64,000 bases of DNA, from positions 8,558,001 through 8,622,000 of the forward strand of contig NC_088320.1 of assembly GCF_910592395.1 (NCBI RefSeq), given 5' to 3'. Under the pieces are notes generated by a model. It saw only the letters and a program-made list of their open reading frames with translations. It was not told the origin of the DNA and did not search any database. Source of the DNA: Lineus longissimus (taxonomy: Eukaryota > Nemertea > Pilidiophora > Heteronemertea > Lineidae). How positions within the stretch are numbered: the first letter of the stretch is position 1; each line of letters opens with the position of its first letter. Positions 35,615 through 46,935 of the stretch are shown here, in pieces. The position numbers were made by a program, and so were the translations under genes.

Positions 35615-37190
35615 CCGTAACATAACATTTTATTTGTATAAGATAATAATAAGATATGATCTTCTCGATCATCTTCGATGAAAAGGGGATTTCCTCAATA
35701 CTACTCGACGATGTCATAAATCTTTCCCGTCCAGAATTGACATCTGTGATTGGCCTCCCCCAGTTACTTCATGTCGGTTGAATACACTACAGATTTCTAT
35801 CCGTCCCGCCAACATCCTCCAGCTTCGGATATACGCGAACAGTCTCTATTTAAGTTACGACAACAGTCGACTACTGCGTCCCCGATGTTGCAATATCAAT
35901 ATTACTTACATCACATTTCCCTAAAGTTCTGGATTCAACCCATGCACTGCCATGGTTCCACCAACCTAATCATTCAGCAGCGACCCTGGTAAGCTTACGC
36001 TCAGTCAACTTAATCAGTCAGCATCGCCCAACTTGCTTCGTAAGTCGGAAATTACGGCATTAATTCACCGTATAAGAAGGGGATAAGGGAGTTAAAATAA
36101 TTCAATAATGACTAGTCTCCTGTACAATAGAAAAATAAGTCCTTTTCCAATGAATGTTTTGTAAAACAACCATCTATTTCTTCTTTTTATAAGAATATTT
36201 ATAACGTTTTAATTAAAGTGAAAAGAATGGAATAGTTATGAGTAAACAGTAAACCAAATAAAAGTACATGTAAAAATACATGTCTGTGCATTATATACAG
36301 TGCTACGTATCTCTTCAATGATAGTTCAGTGGATCCTCCAGCCGGTTGCGGCTATTCTAATCAGGAGCGGCATAATTGCAGTTTATTCACCATTTATAAA
36401 ACACATTGTACTGTATCAAGGAAAGGACAGTTTCTTTTAAACTTACGCCGGCCCAATCCTCATTCTTTTGAATAAAAATATGTTAAAACTAAACTAGTCA
36501 AAATCGTCATAGTCCAGCTGCCTGCCTAATAACGTCTTAGTGAGCCGGCTATCACCCATTTGTCTTAACGTAGCAATGATATTTGCTCGACTATCATTCA
36601 CAATCGCTCTCAAGACGTCCTCGCGCACGCCGACTTACCGGCAGTGAATGTCACTTCTTAAGTCTCCTCATTTCACCGCCGACCCAATAGGATAGGAAAT
36701 CTGTCCGATGCACAATCATAAACGGGTGGCCAATGAAATTGCTCGACACATAGTAATTGTATGAGAGTCTGAATTGATATTGCCAACCTCGCTTTATGAT
36801 CAGGTTACCTTTCTTCTATACAACACGCACAGTGCATCAGGTCCGTTCAGCATCCCTGGAATCGTTCCTCATTGAGCACCTGGTCTTCCACAACGGTGGC
36901 TTTCAGTGCGCGTCTTGTGCGACAACCACGAGTGCAATGTCAGTGTTGTCGCGACATGAAAGGGCACGCATGGAGACTACCAATAATGTAATAAGAGCCA
37001 TTCTGACGGCCGATCTGGAGGGAGTTTATCGGCGGTGAAGGATGAATATACGCACAACGACGGTAGATCGGCATGTCCTCGCGTTGAAATGGAAATTCCG
37101 CACATCCACAAAAGACGTGCACTTGTGGATTAGTCTAGCTGGGCAAACAGCGTTCGCACTACTGTGTCTACGTGGTGGTCTTAGGTAGCG
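35615..37190. other. Gene-free stretch
   Basis: Two 80-codon ORFs (35750-35992 and 36796-37038) are unassigned and lack splice context. No repeats with clear ends. Confidence 0.45.
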
Positions 37191-37197
37191 TGCTAAC

Positions 37198-37377
37198 TTT
37201 GACTAGACAGACATAGTCACTAAGGTGCGCAGGGTCATGCAGTGCCGTAGATAATACCACGTACGAATAATCCAGGAATTTCTCCATGTCAGTCCCGAAG
37301 GCCATTCGATGTTTTTGGGTAAACAACGTTGCCTCATACTTCATTGCCTCTTCCAAATGTGTCCAAGCTAGCTTGCC
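37198..37377 (-). CDS. Candidate internal exon, unknown protein
   Basis: On the minus strand an acceptor TGACTATTTTTTTCAG ends at 37378. It is followed by 60 open codons in phase 0 starting GKLAWTHLEEAMKYEATLF, through the middle TDMEKFLDYSYVVLS, and ending LSDYVCLVK at a possible donor AAA/GTTAGC (37197-37192). The peptide looks like a folded alpha-helical protein, with regular hydrophobic spacing and no repeats. The frame would hit TAG about 8 codons past the donor. I do not recognise the family. No neighbouring exons were found, so it may be a lone exon in large introns, or a retained fragment. Confidence 0.4.
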
Positions 37378-37507
37378 CTGAAAAAAATAGTCAATGCATG
37401 AATGCATTAATAAAGTATGTGCACAGGAGTTGTACGCGATTGGGGACATAGAGCCAGTTTTTTTATCAAATTATATTTGTTTACTAGACGCATGCATAGC
37501 GAAATTT

Positions 37508-37610
37508 TGATGAGCTCAGCGGTAAAGACGCATCATCCATGTTAGCCTATTGCCAAAGAAAAGACAGGGACTGCTGCTCAATAAAGCATTGCTTAGTTCG
37601 ATTACCTATC
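37508..37610 (+). repeat. Possible tRNA-derived SINE head
   Basis: ATGAGCTCAGCGGTAAAGAC is an A-box-like tRNA 5' half and TTAGTTCGATTACC a B-box-like element. The gap of about 75 bases is longer than in a standard tRNA, so there is an insertion or this is chance. Confidence 0.35.
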
Positions 37611-37886
37611 ATTCCTAAGCAAGGATGATGTTGGCGTGAGCTTGCTAACTCACTGCAGACTCTTAAGGCAATATCGCTGTGCCCTCTCGAGAATCACGGT
37701 CTCACTGGCGGATATGTCGGTCCATAGATTGGCATCATACAGATGCCAAATTAGGTCATCCGTGGCCTGTTTTACAAACTTTTCGTGACCGGAAAAATTA
37801 AGCAGTCTGTGGAATGTTAGCATTATTCACCGGATATTGAAAAAAGAAAGCCGCCAGAGCATCCACTTAGTTATGGTGGCATTAGC

Positions 37887-38223
37887 CTGAACTCTACCGT
37901 TGGTAAACTATTTAGCGTGGTGTTGAAAAACAGACTCAAAATATTCAGTGAAGGGAAAAACTGGACAAACTCTGTTCAAAATATGCCGAAACCACGGACA
38001 TATAAGACTTTTCACAGAGACTTCTTTACCGCTCAATATGTGCGTACACGTTTATCAATAAGGGACAGATCTACAATTGCAAAGTTACGCAATGGAACTT
38101 TCCGTATCAACATTGAACTTGGCAGGTATCGCGTTTTACCATTAGACCAGCGAATTTTCCCGAACTGCGACTCTATTGAGAGCGATTAAAATTTCTTGTG
38201 TGAATGTGCGGGGCAGAACGTAA
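37887..38223 (+). pseudogene. LINE reverse-transcriptase/C-terminal fragment with internal deletion
   Basis: The frame starts LNSTVGKLFSVVLKNRLKIF, which matches the early reverse-transcriptase motif (GK-F-x3-L-NRL). It then passes directly into KPRTYKTFHRDF, LSIRDRSTIAKLRNGTFRIN and IELGRYRVLPLDQRIFPNCD, the segment just before the C-terminal Cys/His knuckle of jockey/CR1-like LINEs. After a stop the same frame resumes with NFLCEC, the probable knuckle half. Several hundred codons between the RT start and C-terminus are gone, so the fragment comes from an internally deleted LINE. Confidence 0.65.
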
Positions 38224-38324
38224 CCTTTTGAAAAGCGACATTACAATAAAACGGGGCCCTGGGGACAATATGTCCGGGTCTCAGCGTACTGCCGCAGTGC
38301 TCAAGCTATCCGGAATGCTGTCGG

Positions 38325-38700
38325 ATAGACATACACTCAAATAGACGTTTGGTGGCGCTCGTATCTCAAATAAAGCGCCACCAAACGTCTATTTGAGTGT
38401 ATGTCTATTTGAAAAGCGCCACCAAACGTCTATTTGAGTTATACACAAAAATCAGAAAACACGACAATATGTTTATTTGAGATACGAGCGCCACCAAACG
38501 TCTATTTGAGTGTATGTCTATTTGAAAAGCGCCACCAAACGTTTATTTGAGTTATACACACAAATCAGAAAACACGACAATATATGTTTATTTGAGATAC
38601 GAGCGCCACCAAACGTCTATTTGAGTGTATGTCTATTTGAAAAGCGCCACCGAACGTCTATTCGAGTCATAATACGACATAAAATGTCTATTTGAGACAA
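38325..38700 (+). repeat. Hairpin-headed minisatellite
   Basis: Units of about 115-125 bases combine GCGCCACCAAACGTCTATTT, GAGTGTATGTCTATTTGAAA, a second GCGCCACCAAACG and TTATACACAAAAATCAGAAA. About two and a half direct units lie from 38372 on. The first half-unit (38325-38358) is inverted, so AGACATACACTCAAATAGAC...GGCGCT pairs perfectly with the next unit over 33 bases. It ends with TATTTATGCGGAAATAACCG. The related array at 40675-41000 also ends in a GCGGATATAACTGCCCATA word. Confidence 0.8.
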
Positions 38701-38704
38701 CCTC

Positions 38705-39399
38705 TATTTATGCGGAAATAACCGCCCATACGATGCTCCTTATGATAGTTTCACCAAGGTAGCGGCTTCGCTATTGGGAGCATTGGTGGTTCCTGGCAGA
38801 CCTTACGGTACTTGTTTTGTATAGTTGTCACGCGATTGTCCAATGTGTATTGATATTGACGGCTCGTAAGCCGGTGTGTTTTGGGTCTGTATCAGCTTCG
38901 CCGTGGCAGTGTGTACATGATGCATGGCAGCATGTACGCCCTGTCATGTTGGTGCTGGGTTGGCACGGACTATATTTTGATAGTGTCTTGTAAGCCTATC
39001 AAGGCTGGCTGTTTTACTATCAGATGACACTCAAATAAACAAATAAATGAAAATACTTTCCAATTCGTATCCCTATGTTTGGGGGGGGGGGGACTGTTAT
39101 ATAAAAGGGCCTGTGGTCATATAATGTATCACAAACAGCCTCATCATTCGTCGGTATACATGCCTTTGACCTGTTTCTGGTTGTGAACATGGTGGGAGGT
39201 AATGACAAGAGGGCAAACTTTTCACACATCACTGTTTTGCTGACATTAATAATGTAACTGAGTTGTGGTTGAGATAGTGATTGGGGGGAGCATGAGATCC
39301 TATTTACATCACTGCTTATAATCCATTAAATCTACCACTATTCATCACACTATCAATCAACACCGCCCATAATTCAACCCTCCTCAAGGTAAACTCTCC
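38705..39399. other. Gene-free stretch
   Basis: G-run of about 13 at 39079-39091. No ORF that I can support. Confidence 0.5.
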
Positions 39400-39520
39400 T
39401 CAACATGTCAAAGGGAGCGTACCATGCTTGCCATGCTTGATGTATAATAATTATTGGCCTACACCACTATAATTATTATACATCAAGCATGGCAAGCATG
39501 GTACCCTCCCTTTCAACATG
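39400..39520. mobile_element. 105 bp hairpin element with 8 bp direct flanks
   Basis: Arms of about 44 bases (39411-39454 and 39469-39512) contain TACCATGCTTGCCATGCTTG and ATGTATAATAATTAT, with a 14-base loop. TCAACATG occurs immediately outside on both sides (39400-39407 and 39513-39520). An 8 bp duplication is the size used by hAT elements, but the tips (AAAGGGAGSGTACC) are not typical hAT ends, so the class is open. Confidence 0.7.
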
Positions 39521-40670
39521 CCTGCACCAATGCTAATTTGCTAGTGGGCTATTAGACAAAATAGTGAGGTGAAATGCATAACGTTGGGTAGTGATGAGAT
39601 ACGAATTCGACAATTTGCTGATGCAGCAGCAGGTATAGTAGCTGATGAGATATCTTCAAATGTTAATGATAAGATCGTAGAACCTTTGACAATTTCTCGG
39701 GGTTGCAAATCAACAATATTGAAAAATGACAGTATGGTTGAGTACATGTAGAAATAAACAAGATAAAAAATTCTACGAATAGCTTTGCTGGCCCAACAAC
39801 TTTAGATTCCCGGTGACTACAAAGCACTGTGATGAAGAATGCAACGTTTTGGTGACCGCTTAAAAAAAATTTAACCAAAATAATGCGTCATCTCCCTGTT
39901 CCTAAACACTTTAAGTGCAATACATGTGCCCGTCGAATCTATTTAAGTACATAAGTTAAGATAAAACTATTTCAAACCCCAAGTAATGGTAGAAAAGCTA
40001 CATTAGAAAACCAAATTTGCCACTTGACACAGATAGTTTTAATATTCTAGAAAAAAGATGCATTATAGAAAAGAATCGAATAAAATGGATTAAAGTATGT
40101 ATACACTCTGTATATCACGTATGGGAAACCTGTCTTTCGCTGTGGCTTACGAATAATCGGTTCTTGTCAAATTTCAATGTACATGTATATCATAAAAATC
40201 ATAAAAAAAATATTTGATCGAAAATAAGCAGTTAAAACTTCATATAAAACACTATCGTATAATTCGCGAGGCACAAATATCTATAGAAAGGGATGTAGAT
40301 CTGGTGGACAATGCTGTCTTCATGGTAGAGGCTCCTTTGATAAATGTATGCAGTGGGAAGTCTGGAGTTAATCCCAAATCTCTTGCTGCAGGTATTGCAA
40401 TTAATGCAAGTGCAAGTGCAAGTTTAGTATCCATCACTACAAAATCCAAAGGCAGAAGACATGGATCAAGAAGAGGGTATGACTAATGCCACTCGTACCC
40501 GTGGTTTGCCCAGGGGTAGACCGACAATTCTCATCAGTCTCGGAGCAGAGAAGCAAATTAAATGTATTCTTGGTAAGTAGGCATAGCCTAGATCATGTAG
40601 GTGTGCACAGTTCAGAAGTGATGGATTGCAAGAGCCCCGGGCCACAAAATACCATATCGCCGTCTGACTG
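39521..40670. other. Gene-free stretch
   Basis: Short ORFs at 39569-39751 and 40214-40486 overlap minus-strand ORFs and are unassigned. A (GTGCAA)3 run lies at 40404-40421. Confidence 0.45.
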
Positions 40671-40674
40671 GATT

Positions 40675-41000
40675 TTTACGAGTGACACCAAACGTTTATA
40701 AAAAGTACGACCTCGTTTCAAAAAACAAACGAACACGTCTTGTGAGCGCCCCCAAACGTCTATAAAAAGTACGACCCCGTTTAAAAAAACACACGAACAC
40801 GTCAGCTGGATTTTTCCGAGCGCCACCAAACGTCTATAAAAAGTACGACCTCGTTTCAAAAAACAAACGAACACGTGTTGCGAGCGCCCCCAAACGTCTA
40901 TAAAAATTACGACCTCGCGTTTCGTAAACTCCTCGTTTAAAAAACACACATATACAATCACATTGTTTTGCAACGTCCTTTTTGCGGATATAACTGCCCA
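40675..41000 (+). repeat. Minisatellite related to the 38.3 kb array
   Basis: Units of about 62 bases repeat GCCACCAAACGTCTATAAAA, AGTACGACCTCGTTTCAAAA and AACAAACGAACACGT four times. The CACCAAACGTCTAT core and the trailing TGCGGATATAACTGCCCATA are shared with 38325-38730, so both arrays are parts of one repeat family. The 152-codon minus ORF across it is produced by the repeat and is not a gene. Confidence 0.75.
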
Positions 41001-41550
41001 TAGGCGTCTTTCTTGGATTTTAAATTCAATTTTTTTTGCGGGAATGGCCATAGCCAGCCAAACGCAAATGGGCCCATAGAAATCATATACGACCTGATAT
41101 CGGCTCGGAAATTTCTGGGTCGTTTTAAATGCTCGCTGTGACTACAGTAAAAAAAGGAATATGGCTCTTATCTACTTACTCTTTAAGTTGTTGCAACAAA
41201 ACTAGCCTAATGCTATCAGTAGATGCATATAGCACAGTTTGGGGTGAGAATCTCGGCTATTGTGTTATGCAAACTCACAGCAGGTGCGCTGTTATCAGAT
41301 TGTAAGACAATGAAGTTATAAAAGAGCGGAGTCATAGATGGGTGGATCTATTTTGGAGATAAGGGTGTATAAGTAGCACAATTTAGGGAGATGTTGTAGG
41401 CCCTGTTTTGCCCTATGCTCAGATATTTTGGCAGGGTTTTGTATCATTTTTTGGTTGTATGTCATTTGGAACATGTCAGTACAATTTATGTCAAGTTAGA
41501 AAGGTTTGTGATTTTGGGTTACATAAATCCTACTTCTGTATGGCAAGCCA

Positions 41551-42574
41551 AAGCGGAAAAAATGCAGGACTTCATTTGTACGTATAAGAACACATATTTA
41601 ACATCAGGACCTTTCATTTTCTTATCTAAATCTCCTTTTTTCCATACTTTAAAACAAAATAATATCATAAAAAAAATTTAAAAGGGCTTTTTATTCATCA
41701 TGGCTTCATATTTTCATATCCGTAAACTATCATCGATCATGTCAAAAATATTTCGTTCTGTAAAAAGATTTTTCACATAAATTTTTTTTTCGTTCAGTAA
41801 AGACATTTTTTATATACAGAAAAATGTTTATCACACAAATATTTTTATCATATCAGAATTTTTTTCGTTAAGTAAAAACATTTTCATACCAGGAGCACGT
41901 GACCTTCCAGGAGCACGTGACCGCAAAATTTGTTTGGTACTATTGTCGTGTTGCAAAAATGATTCCATGCTTCATATTGTAATCCTCCTGTATCATTCAA
42001 TTCCTCCCGAAATCTAAGTCGTGTACCGGTAATATGCATGGTATAAATGACACAAAGACGAAATCCAGATGATGAAATACAATTCTTATTATATCTCCTC
42101 GCGGCGAGACATTTTCGATTTTAATTTTAGATCACGACCGCTACGCCACAGGTACCAAAACGTGACGTCAGCAAATTTTGTGGTCACGTGCTCCTGACTG
42201 CTCACGTGCTCCTAAAAGGACACGTGCTCCTGATGTGATAAATATTTTACTGAACGAAACATTTCTGATATGATAAAATATTTTTCCTAAACGAAAAATG
42301 TTCTATTATGAAAAAATATTTTTACGAAATGAAAAATTCTTATATTATGAAAAATATTTTTGACATGATATTTTTAACGCTTTATGGGAAAATTTACGGA
42401 TGAAAAGACGAAACCAAAATGAAAAAACTTTAATTCTATGGAAGCTCTTCAATTTTTTTATGATACGATTTATTTAAGTATGGAAAAAGGAGAATTTAGA
42501 TAAAAAATTAATGGTCCCGTCGTTAAATTTGTGTTCTTATACGCACAAATGAAGTCCTGCATTTTTTTCCGCTT
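41551..42574. mobile_element. 1 kb long-hairpin element with CACGTG cluster
   Basis: The terminus AAGCGGAAAAAATGCAGGAC continues through TTCATTTGTACG and its complement closes at 42574. Pairing continues inward through CTCCTTTTTCCATACTT and the AAAATATTT/ATAAAAATATT-rich arms to a pair of GGAGCACGTGAC sites on the left (41891-41921) facing GTCACGTGCTCC on the right (42184-42230). Five CACGTG palindromes occur: 41896, 41914, 42185, 42203, 42221. The unpaired centre (about 41930-42180) has no ORF. Non-autonomous; superfamily unknown. Confidence 0.8.
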
Positions 42575-43530
42575 TTTCACCACTATTTTACTGCGCGTTA
42601 TTAACAAACCATATTATCAATTATTTGGATAGTTGTGCTCTGTTTATGAGACTGCAGACTGCAGACTGAGATGTCGTTGTCCCAAAAATGTGGACTGATA
42701 TTTTGAGTCACCTGTGGATGTGACTTTGCCTTTGGTGACGCCATGACCGCGCGGACAGGTTTTCCGTTATATTATAAGGGGTATTTGATTTTATTTCAAT
42801 CATAGGTTTAGGGCACTTTTGTGCCGAATTTATAAGTTTAAAAAAAATTACTTGTGACTAGTGACTGGTGACTGGCGAAATGAAATGACTGGCGGAATAT
42901 CCACATTCTGTTCGTAGAGCTGACGACCTACTAGAATACACAAAAAGTACTGTTAGTATAACCAATACCTACGTGTCATGATAAACAATAATTGCCGTAC
43001 CCTACTTCCGTACCCTACCTACAATGCTACCCTTACATTCATATTCATAAATGCGTTACAATTACAATCTGAGAGATTGCGTTCATTGTTCTCTGAAAAG
43101 ACATCGAAAAACCCCGCAATATCATTGATCAGACCTTCCAACGCCAAAGCTCCAAAAAGGAACACTTCCAGGAACCACAGGCGTGATATACAAATACATC
43201 TGATAACGTGGGAAGTAATTCATTAGATGCGCGGAAATCGAAATGTCAAGTTACTGTAGCCATCGATATTTTGTGGTGACTCGTGCCGCGCTTCTCCTTC
43301 CTATGGAGTCGGGTTAACTCCCGTAGTGGAGCTTTTATCAATAAAGCTAATAAAATGCGATGTTTACAGCCAAGTTGTATAAATCATCGGATTTAGTCAT
43401 TCCCCAAACAGCAAAGAAAACCAATCGACGCTAGCCCATCGAGGCCTCGATAGATTTAGGGATCGTCATTCAGATTTGAATTAACGCACGAAGGATTTTC
43501 ACGAATTGTCGCGGAAGTAGCCGAGTGCAG
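42575..43530. other. Gene-free stretch
   Basis: Short tandems CTGCAGACTGCAGACTG (42649-42668) and GTGACTGGTGACTGG (about 42860-42876). An 82-codon ORF at 42978-43226 is unassigned. Confidence 0.45.
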
Positions 43531-43540
43531 TACGTGGGAG

Positions 43541-43724
43541 TAGGGCGGAGCCACGCATCGTTATATTGAAATCGCATTTATAAAGCGGTTTGATGCACGC
43601 AGATCTTGTATAGTTGCAAAACCACTGTCGCAGGCATATCGGATTTTGAACATTCACGTAAGTGAGTTTAAGACTTATAGTACAACCCGGGATATCGCAA
43701 GTTTGGATTACGTGTTATAAGCCG
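43541..43724 (+). promoter_or_regulatory. Candidate TATA promoter and untranslated first exon
   Basis: GGGCGGAG (Sp1-type GC box, 43543-43550) precedes TATAAAG (43579-43585) by about 30 bases. A start 25-30 bases after the TATA box would fall near 43610. The sequence then runs without a long ORF to a strong splice-donor match, GCCG/GTGAGT (43721-43730), followed by a pyrimidine-rich tract. This has the order expected for promoter, short 5' UTR exon and intron. Motifs alone do not prove use, and no downstream coding exon was found. Confidence 0.3.
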
Positions 43725-44194
43725 GTGAGTGATCTCCCTGTTTTTTTTTTCTTTTTACTTAAAATCAAAGAAACGTACGTGTAATATCAGGATATCAATG
43801 AACTAGTAATTCGCTTCAACTTCATTTTTAAGATGTCATTTTTGTCATGTTCGTAGCTCGCCACAATGTGTTTTATCAGCAGGAAGGTCGAGCGTATTAT
43901 GTTTCAAGGGTATTTAAGAAGGTTTAAAGCAGTCGATGTTGTGTTATTGCATTACAAAACGGCCCGAATTATTACAATGAACCTCAATCCGTAAAGACAC
44001 TGCATGCATAAGGTGGGTCAGGAAAACGCATCGCATGTAACTATTACCTAGATTTGATTTCTCGAAAGCTGAGTAAGCTGTACACATTTATTTAGAACTT
44101 TAAAAACTAATTTTCTTTACATTCTGGTGTTAACTCAAATGATACTTTCTGCAGCATTAAAGGCATGAGAAAATTCGAAAAGAATGCAACCTTT

Positions 44195-44756
44195 GGCATT
44201 CATAAGGGTTATATCACCCAAATGTCGGCTGCCCAGTCACCTTCTATTCTACATAAGTAGTTTCCATCAACAAATTGCACCAAAGAAGGACAATTTCAAA
44301 ATCTGACTGAATCATCACGCTTTTCCGATGTTGATCCCAATGTCGACTCCGATGTTGAACCGAGTTAGCTCTCCATGCGTCGATTTTACCATGTGGAACT
44401 ATGCACTAGTAAGGTCTTCCTGGAGCCATGGATGTACCCTGTAACGTCTCGATTTTTTTTCGACGTCACGGTGATGGCGCTTGATAACCCCGCAACCGCG
44501 ATGCTGATTGAAATGACTTTGCGTCGTAATAGCGGGGTGACGTGAACTTTGATCTCTGCGTGCACTCACGTGGCTGGAAAGGTCTTTCGCGCCAGGACTT
44601 GCGCGTACAGAAAATAACGAATAACGCGTTTTTCTACTATCTAAGAGCTGAAACAAAATTAAACAAGCATCAAACAAGTTCAGAAAGTTTACAGTTTACT
44701 GATGAACCAAAAGAAGAACAAACAAACTGCAATAAAGCCACCCATTCCTTTAATGC
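44195..44756 (+). repeat. Family L repeat, full copy
   Basis: Has CCCAGTCACCTTCTATTCT, CATCAACAAATTGCACCAAA, CCGAGTTAGCTCTCCATGCG, CACTAGTAAGGTCTTCC, TCGACGTCACGGTGATGGCG, GGTCTTTCGCGCCAGGACTT, CTATCTAAGAGCTGAAACAA and GCCACCCATTCCTTTAA in order. It reads CTATCTAAGAGCTG without interruption where the 19.6 kb copy holds the Harbinger insertion. Confidence 0.8.
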
Positions 44757-46210
44757 CCTGATACGCATCTAACGTGATGCCTATCTATTTTTACATCTGA
44801 AATTGTCGTCTTTGCGATGCAAGGTTGTACGAATCAGATCGGTTGCTGTATCACTAACGTCATCTGAACTAAATTAAACTCTATTATTGTGATCTAACTT
44901 ATGAGGTATTGTTAGGGTGTTTTTTCCCGTTTCCCATCATATCAACAGAAAGTACAGTTCTGAGTTGTTCAAAACCACGTTAGCTTTAACGGAGACGTTA
45001 AGTCTTAGCGTGAACATGTTAATGGGTTTAACTGAAAGAGATAACGTCCTTGAGGATGATTAACGTAACTGTTAGGGATAACGTGACTTTTGTGCTTTGA
45101 ACAACCGGGCCCAGGGCTGCAACCAGAGTGTTTGGGAAAGGATATAAACAATTCGTGTCGTATGTAACTGGAAACGCCCGAATCCCCTCTTTCTATGTAT
45201 GTAAAATCTGGCGTTTTATTTGCAAAAATAAATCATAAGCGTCGCATTTGCTCCTAGCTCGGTTCACGGACCCAAGAGGGAATAATGCCAATCGAGCGGT
45301 GCAATCACTGAAAAACACAACCATCTGTATTTATTCAAGGATAATTCATTCATAATCATTCCCACGTGAAAGACAGTTGCCAAAGCCTCACAAAAATGAG
45401 AAAAATGGGCCAAACATTTAGTTTTTGAGATGTATTGAATTTTTCACAAATCAGCGACGCATCAACTGGCATGACTGGCATTGAACGCCATTTTAACACT
45501 GGGCCGACGCATATCCCACTCAGTCCATTGCACACTTACGTTTGCATCAGCAGAGACTCCCTATAACATACACAAACCAAAACAATTGATTAATCAACTC
45601 TGGCGTAGACTGATCGAGGACAAGAAATCAAGAATGTTTAAGGAACTCTCGTGCTGCGGGACAGCGCGCGTGAATACATTGAAACTCCCTTGTGATACAT
45701 GTGTTATGGGAGTTCGGACTGTTTATTTACGGCACCTCGCTACAGATCGAGATGCAACGTCACTTTTTTTCGTTACAGTCATAGCAGTAGCGGGGTTAAC
45801 AAGCGCAATACAGGTTGACGCCATCGTGTAGATTGAAGAAAAGGGCTACTTGCAAAAAATATTTTCATTCATTAAAACACATCAATCCACTTGTCGCAAT
45901 ACTGCTCAGCATTGCATGTGTCATTACTTCTCCTTGACCCTGGGCCAGTGTAGAAGTTTAAAATGTCCTAGGATAGAATGCCCGGGAAACAAAGGATTCA
46001 ATTATGCGCTTCAATCTCTGAGCTATTGACGGTCAGGGTCTCTTTAGAACCATATTGCAGAATACAATAGGGCCGGACACTTTTTCCAGGGGGCATTTGT
46101 TACTGTTACACCGGCCCCAGGTTTTTTCCCAAATCACATATCCATTACTTGACTGAATAATTTCTACCAAAAGTTTACAAAGTAGAGAGAATACCTTGAA
46201 AAGGATGTCG
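44757..46210. other. Gene-free stretch
   Basis: A 116-codon ORF at 45481-45831 (Leu/Thr/Ala-rich, Cys pairs CCGTARV and CDTC) is open but unassigned. It has no ATG at its start and no splice context. A second family-L-like fragment is not present. Confidence 0.4.
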
Positions 46211-46212
46211 CA

Positions 46213-46288
46213 TACGATGAGATTCGATCGGGGATTATCGGCATGGTAGGCAACCGCTCTACCCATGTAGCTACTGCAGCAGCTGCCT
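46213..46288 (-). repeat. tRNA-derived SINE head
   Basis: The minus strand reads GTAGCTACATGGGTAGAGCGG (A box), a GTTGCCTACCATGCCGA anticodon-arm-like stretch, and GATCGAATCTC (B box). Spacing fits a tRNA, but the acceptor stem is not closed. Probably SINE-derived. Confidence 0.45.
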
Positions 46289-46335
46289 GCCATCGGAAAA
46301 TTGTGCACAATAATAAACACAGGTTATAAACGCTT

Positions 46336-46644
46336 CGGGTCATAAACACCAAGTATGTGTCACCGACGTTGTTTTTTTTAATAATTGCGATAATAAAAGT
46401 AAACTCTGTATGGTTATCAAAGTACATGTAGTATAACATGCCCGCTCGTGATCAAATTTTAGTTGAAGGAATTGGCGGCTTTTTATTGCAGTAAGTTTGT
46501 TCTTCCTCTGCTTCATCAGCAAGCTATTTTTCTAAACGTGTTCAACACTTTTCCAATTCTGTTTCAGTTCTTAGATAGTAGAAAAAGGCGTTATTCTTGT
46601 TTTCAGTACGCGCAAGTCTGGCACACCACGCTATTCAGACGCAA
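46336..46644. repeat. Left arm of a 2 kb inverted duplication
   Basis: Matches the reverse complement of 48079-48385 along its full ~308 bases. Shared words include GGGTCATA, AGTATGTGTCACCGACGTTG, ATAATAAAAGTAAACTCTGT, CATGCCCGCTCGTGATCAAA and CCACGCTATTCAGACGCAA. It spans the last ~180 bases of a family L repeat plus ~125 bases of flank, and other family L copies have different flanks. So the duplication copied a specific locus and not just the repeat. Confidence 0.85.
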
Positions 46645-46935
46645 TATACACAGAGCCTTACAATATATACTATCGTTAATGCTAACCCTATCATACCCAC
46701 CGCCCGTGAATTTAGTCGATCATACGGAACGATTATATACGAGAGTACGCGTCCTAATAGAAGAGCTAAATGAACTAATTGTAACAGTAAACTTGTTTAG
46801 TAACGGATATGTTGTTTGGGAAAACCAACACGTCGCGCATGGTGTAGATACGCAGTCAGCCATAACAGCGATTTGGCATTCTACTCTTACTTCAGGGAAA
46901 CTGTCACTACTCTGAAGACCCGTCGTACAGTCTAT

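Noticed and set aside
38325-41000. CRISPR-like array
   Set aside because: Units are 60-125 bases without unique spacers, and the window is animal DNA.
40593-41051. 152-codon minus ORF with repeated VWGRSQ/FLKRG segments
   Set aside because: The repetition is the minisatellite read in reverse; no codon-level support.
28743-44677. ORFs with SSHHPAIKTH / SSRHPAITTQ shared between two sites
   Set aside because: They are the same family L DNA read in one frame; other copies have stops and frameshifts, so this is repeat similarity and not protein conservation.
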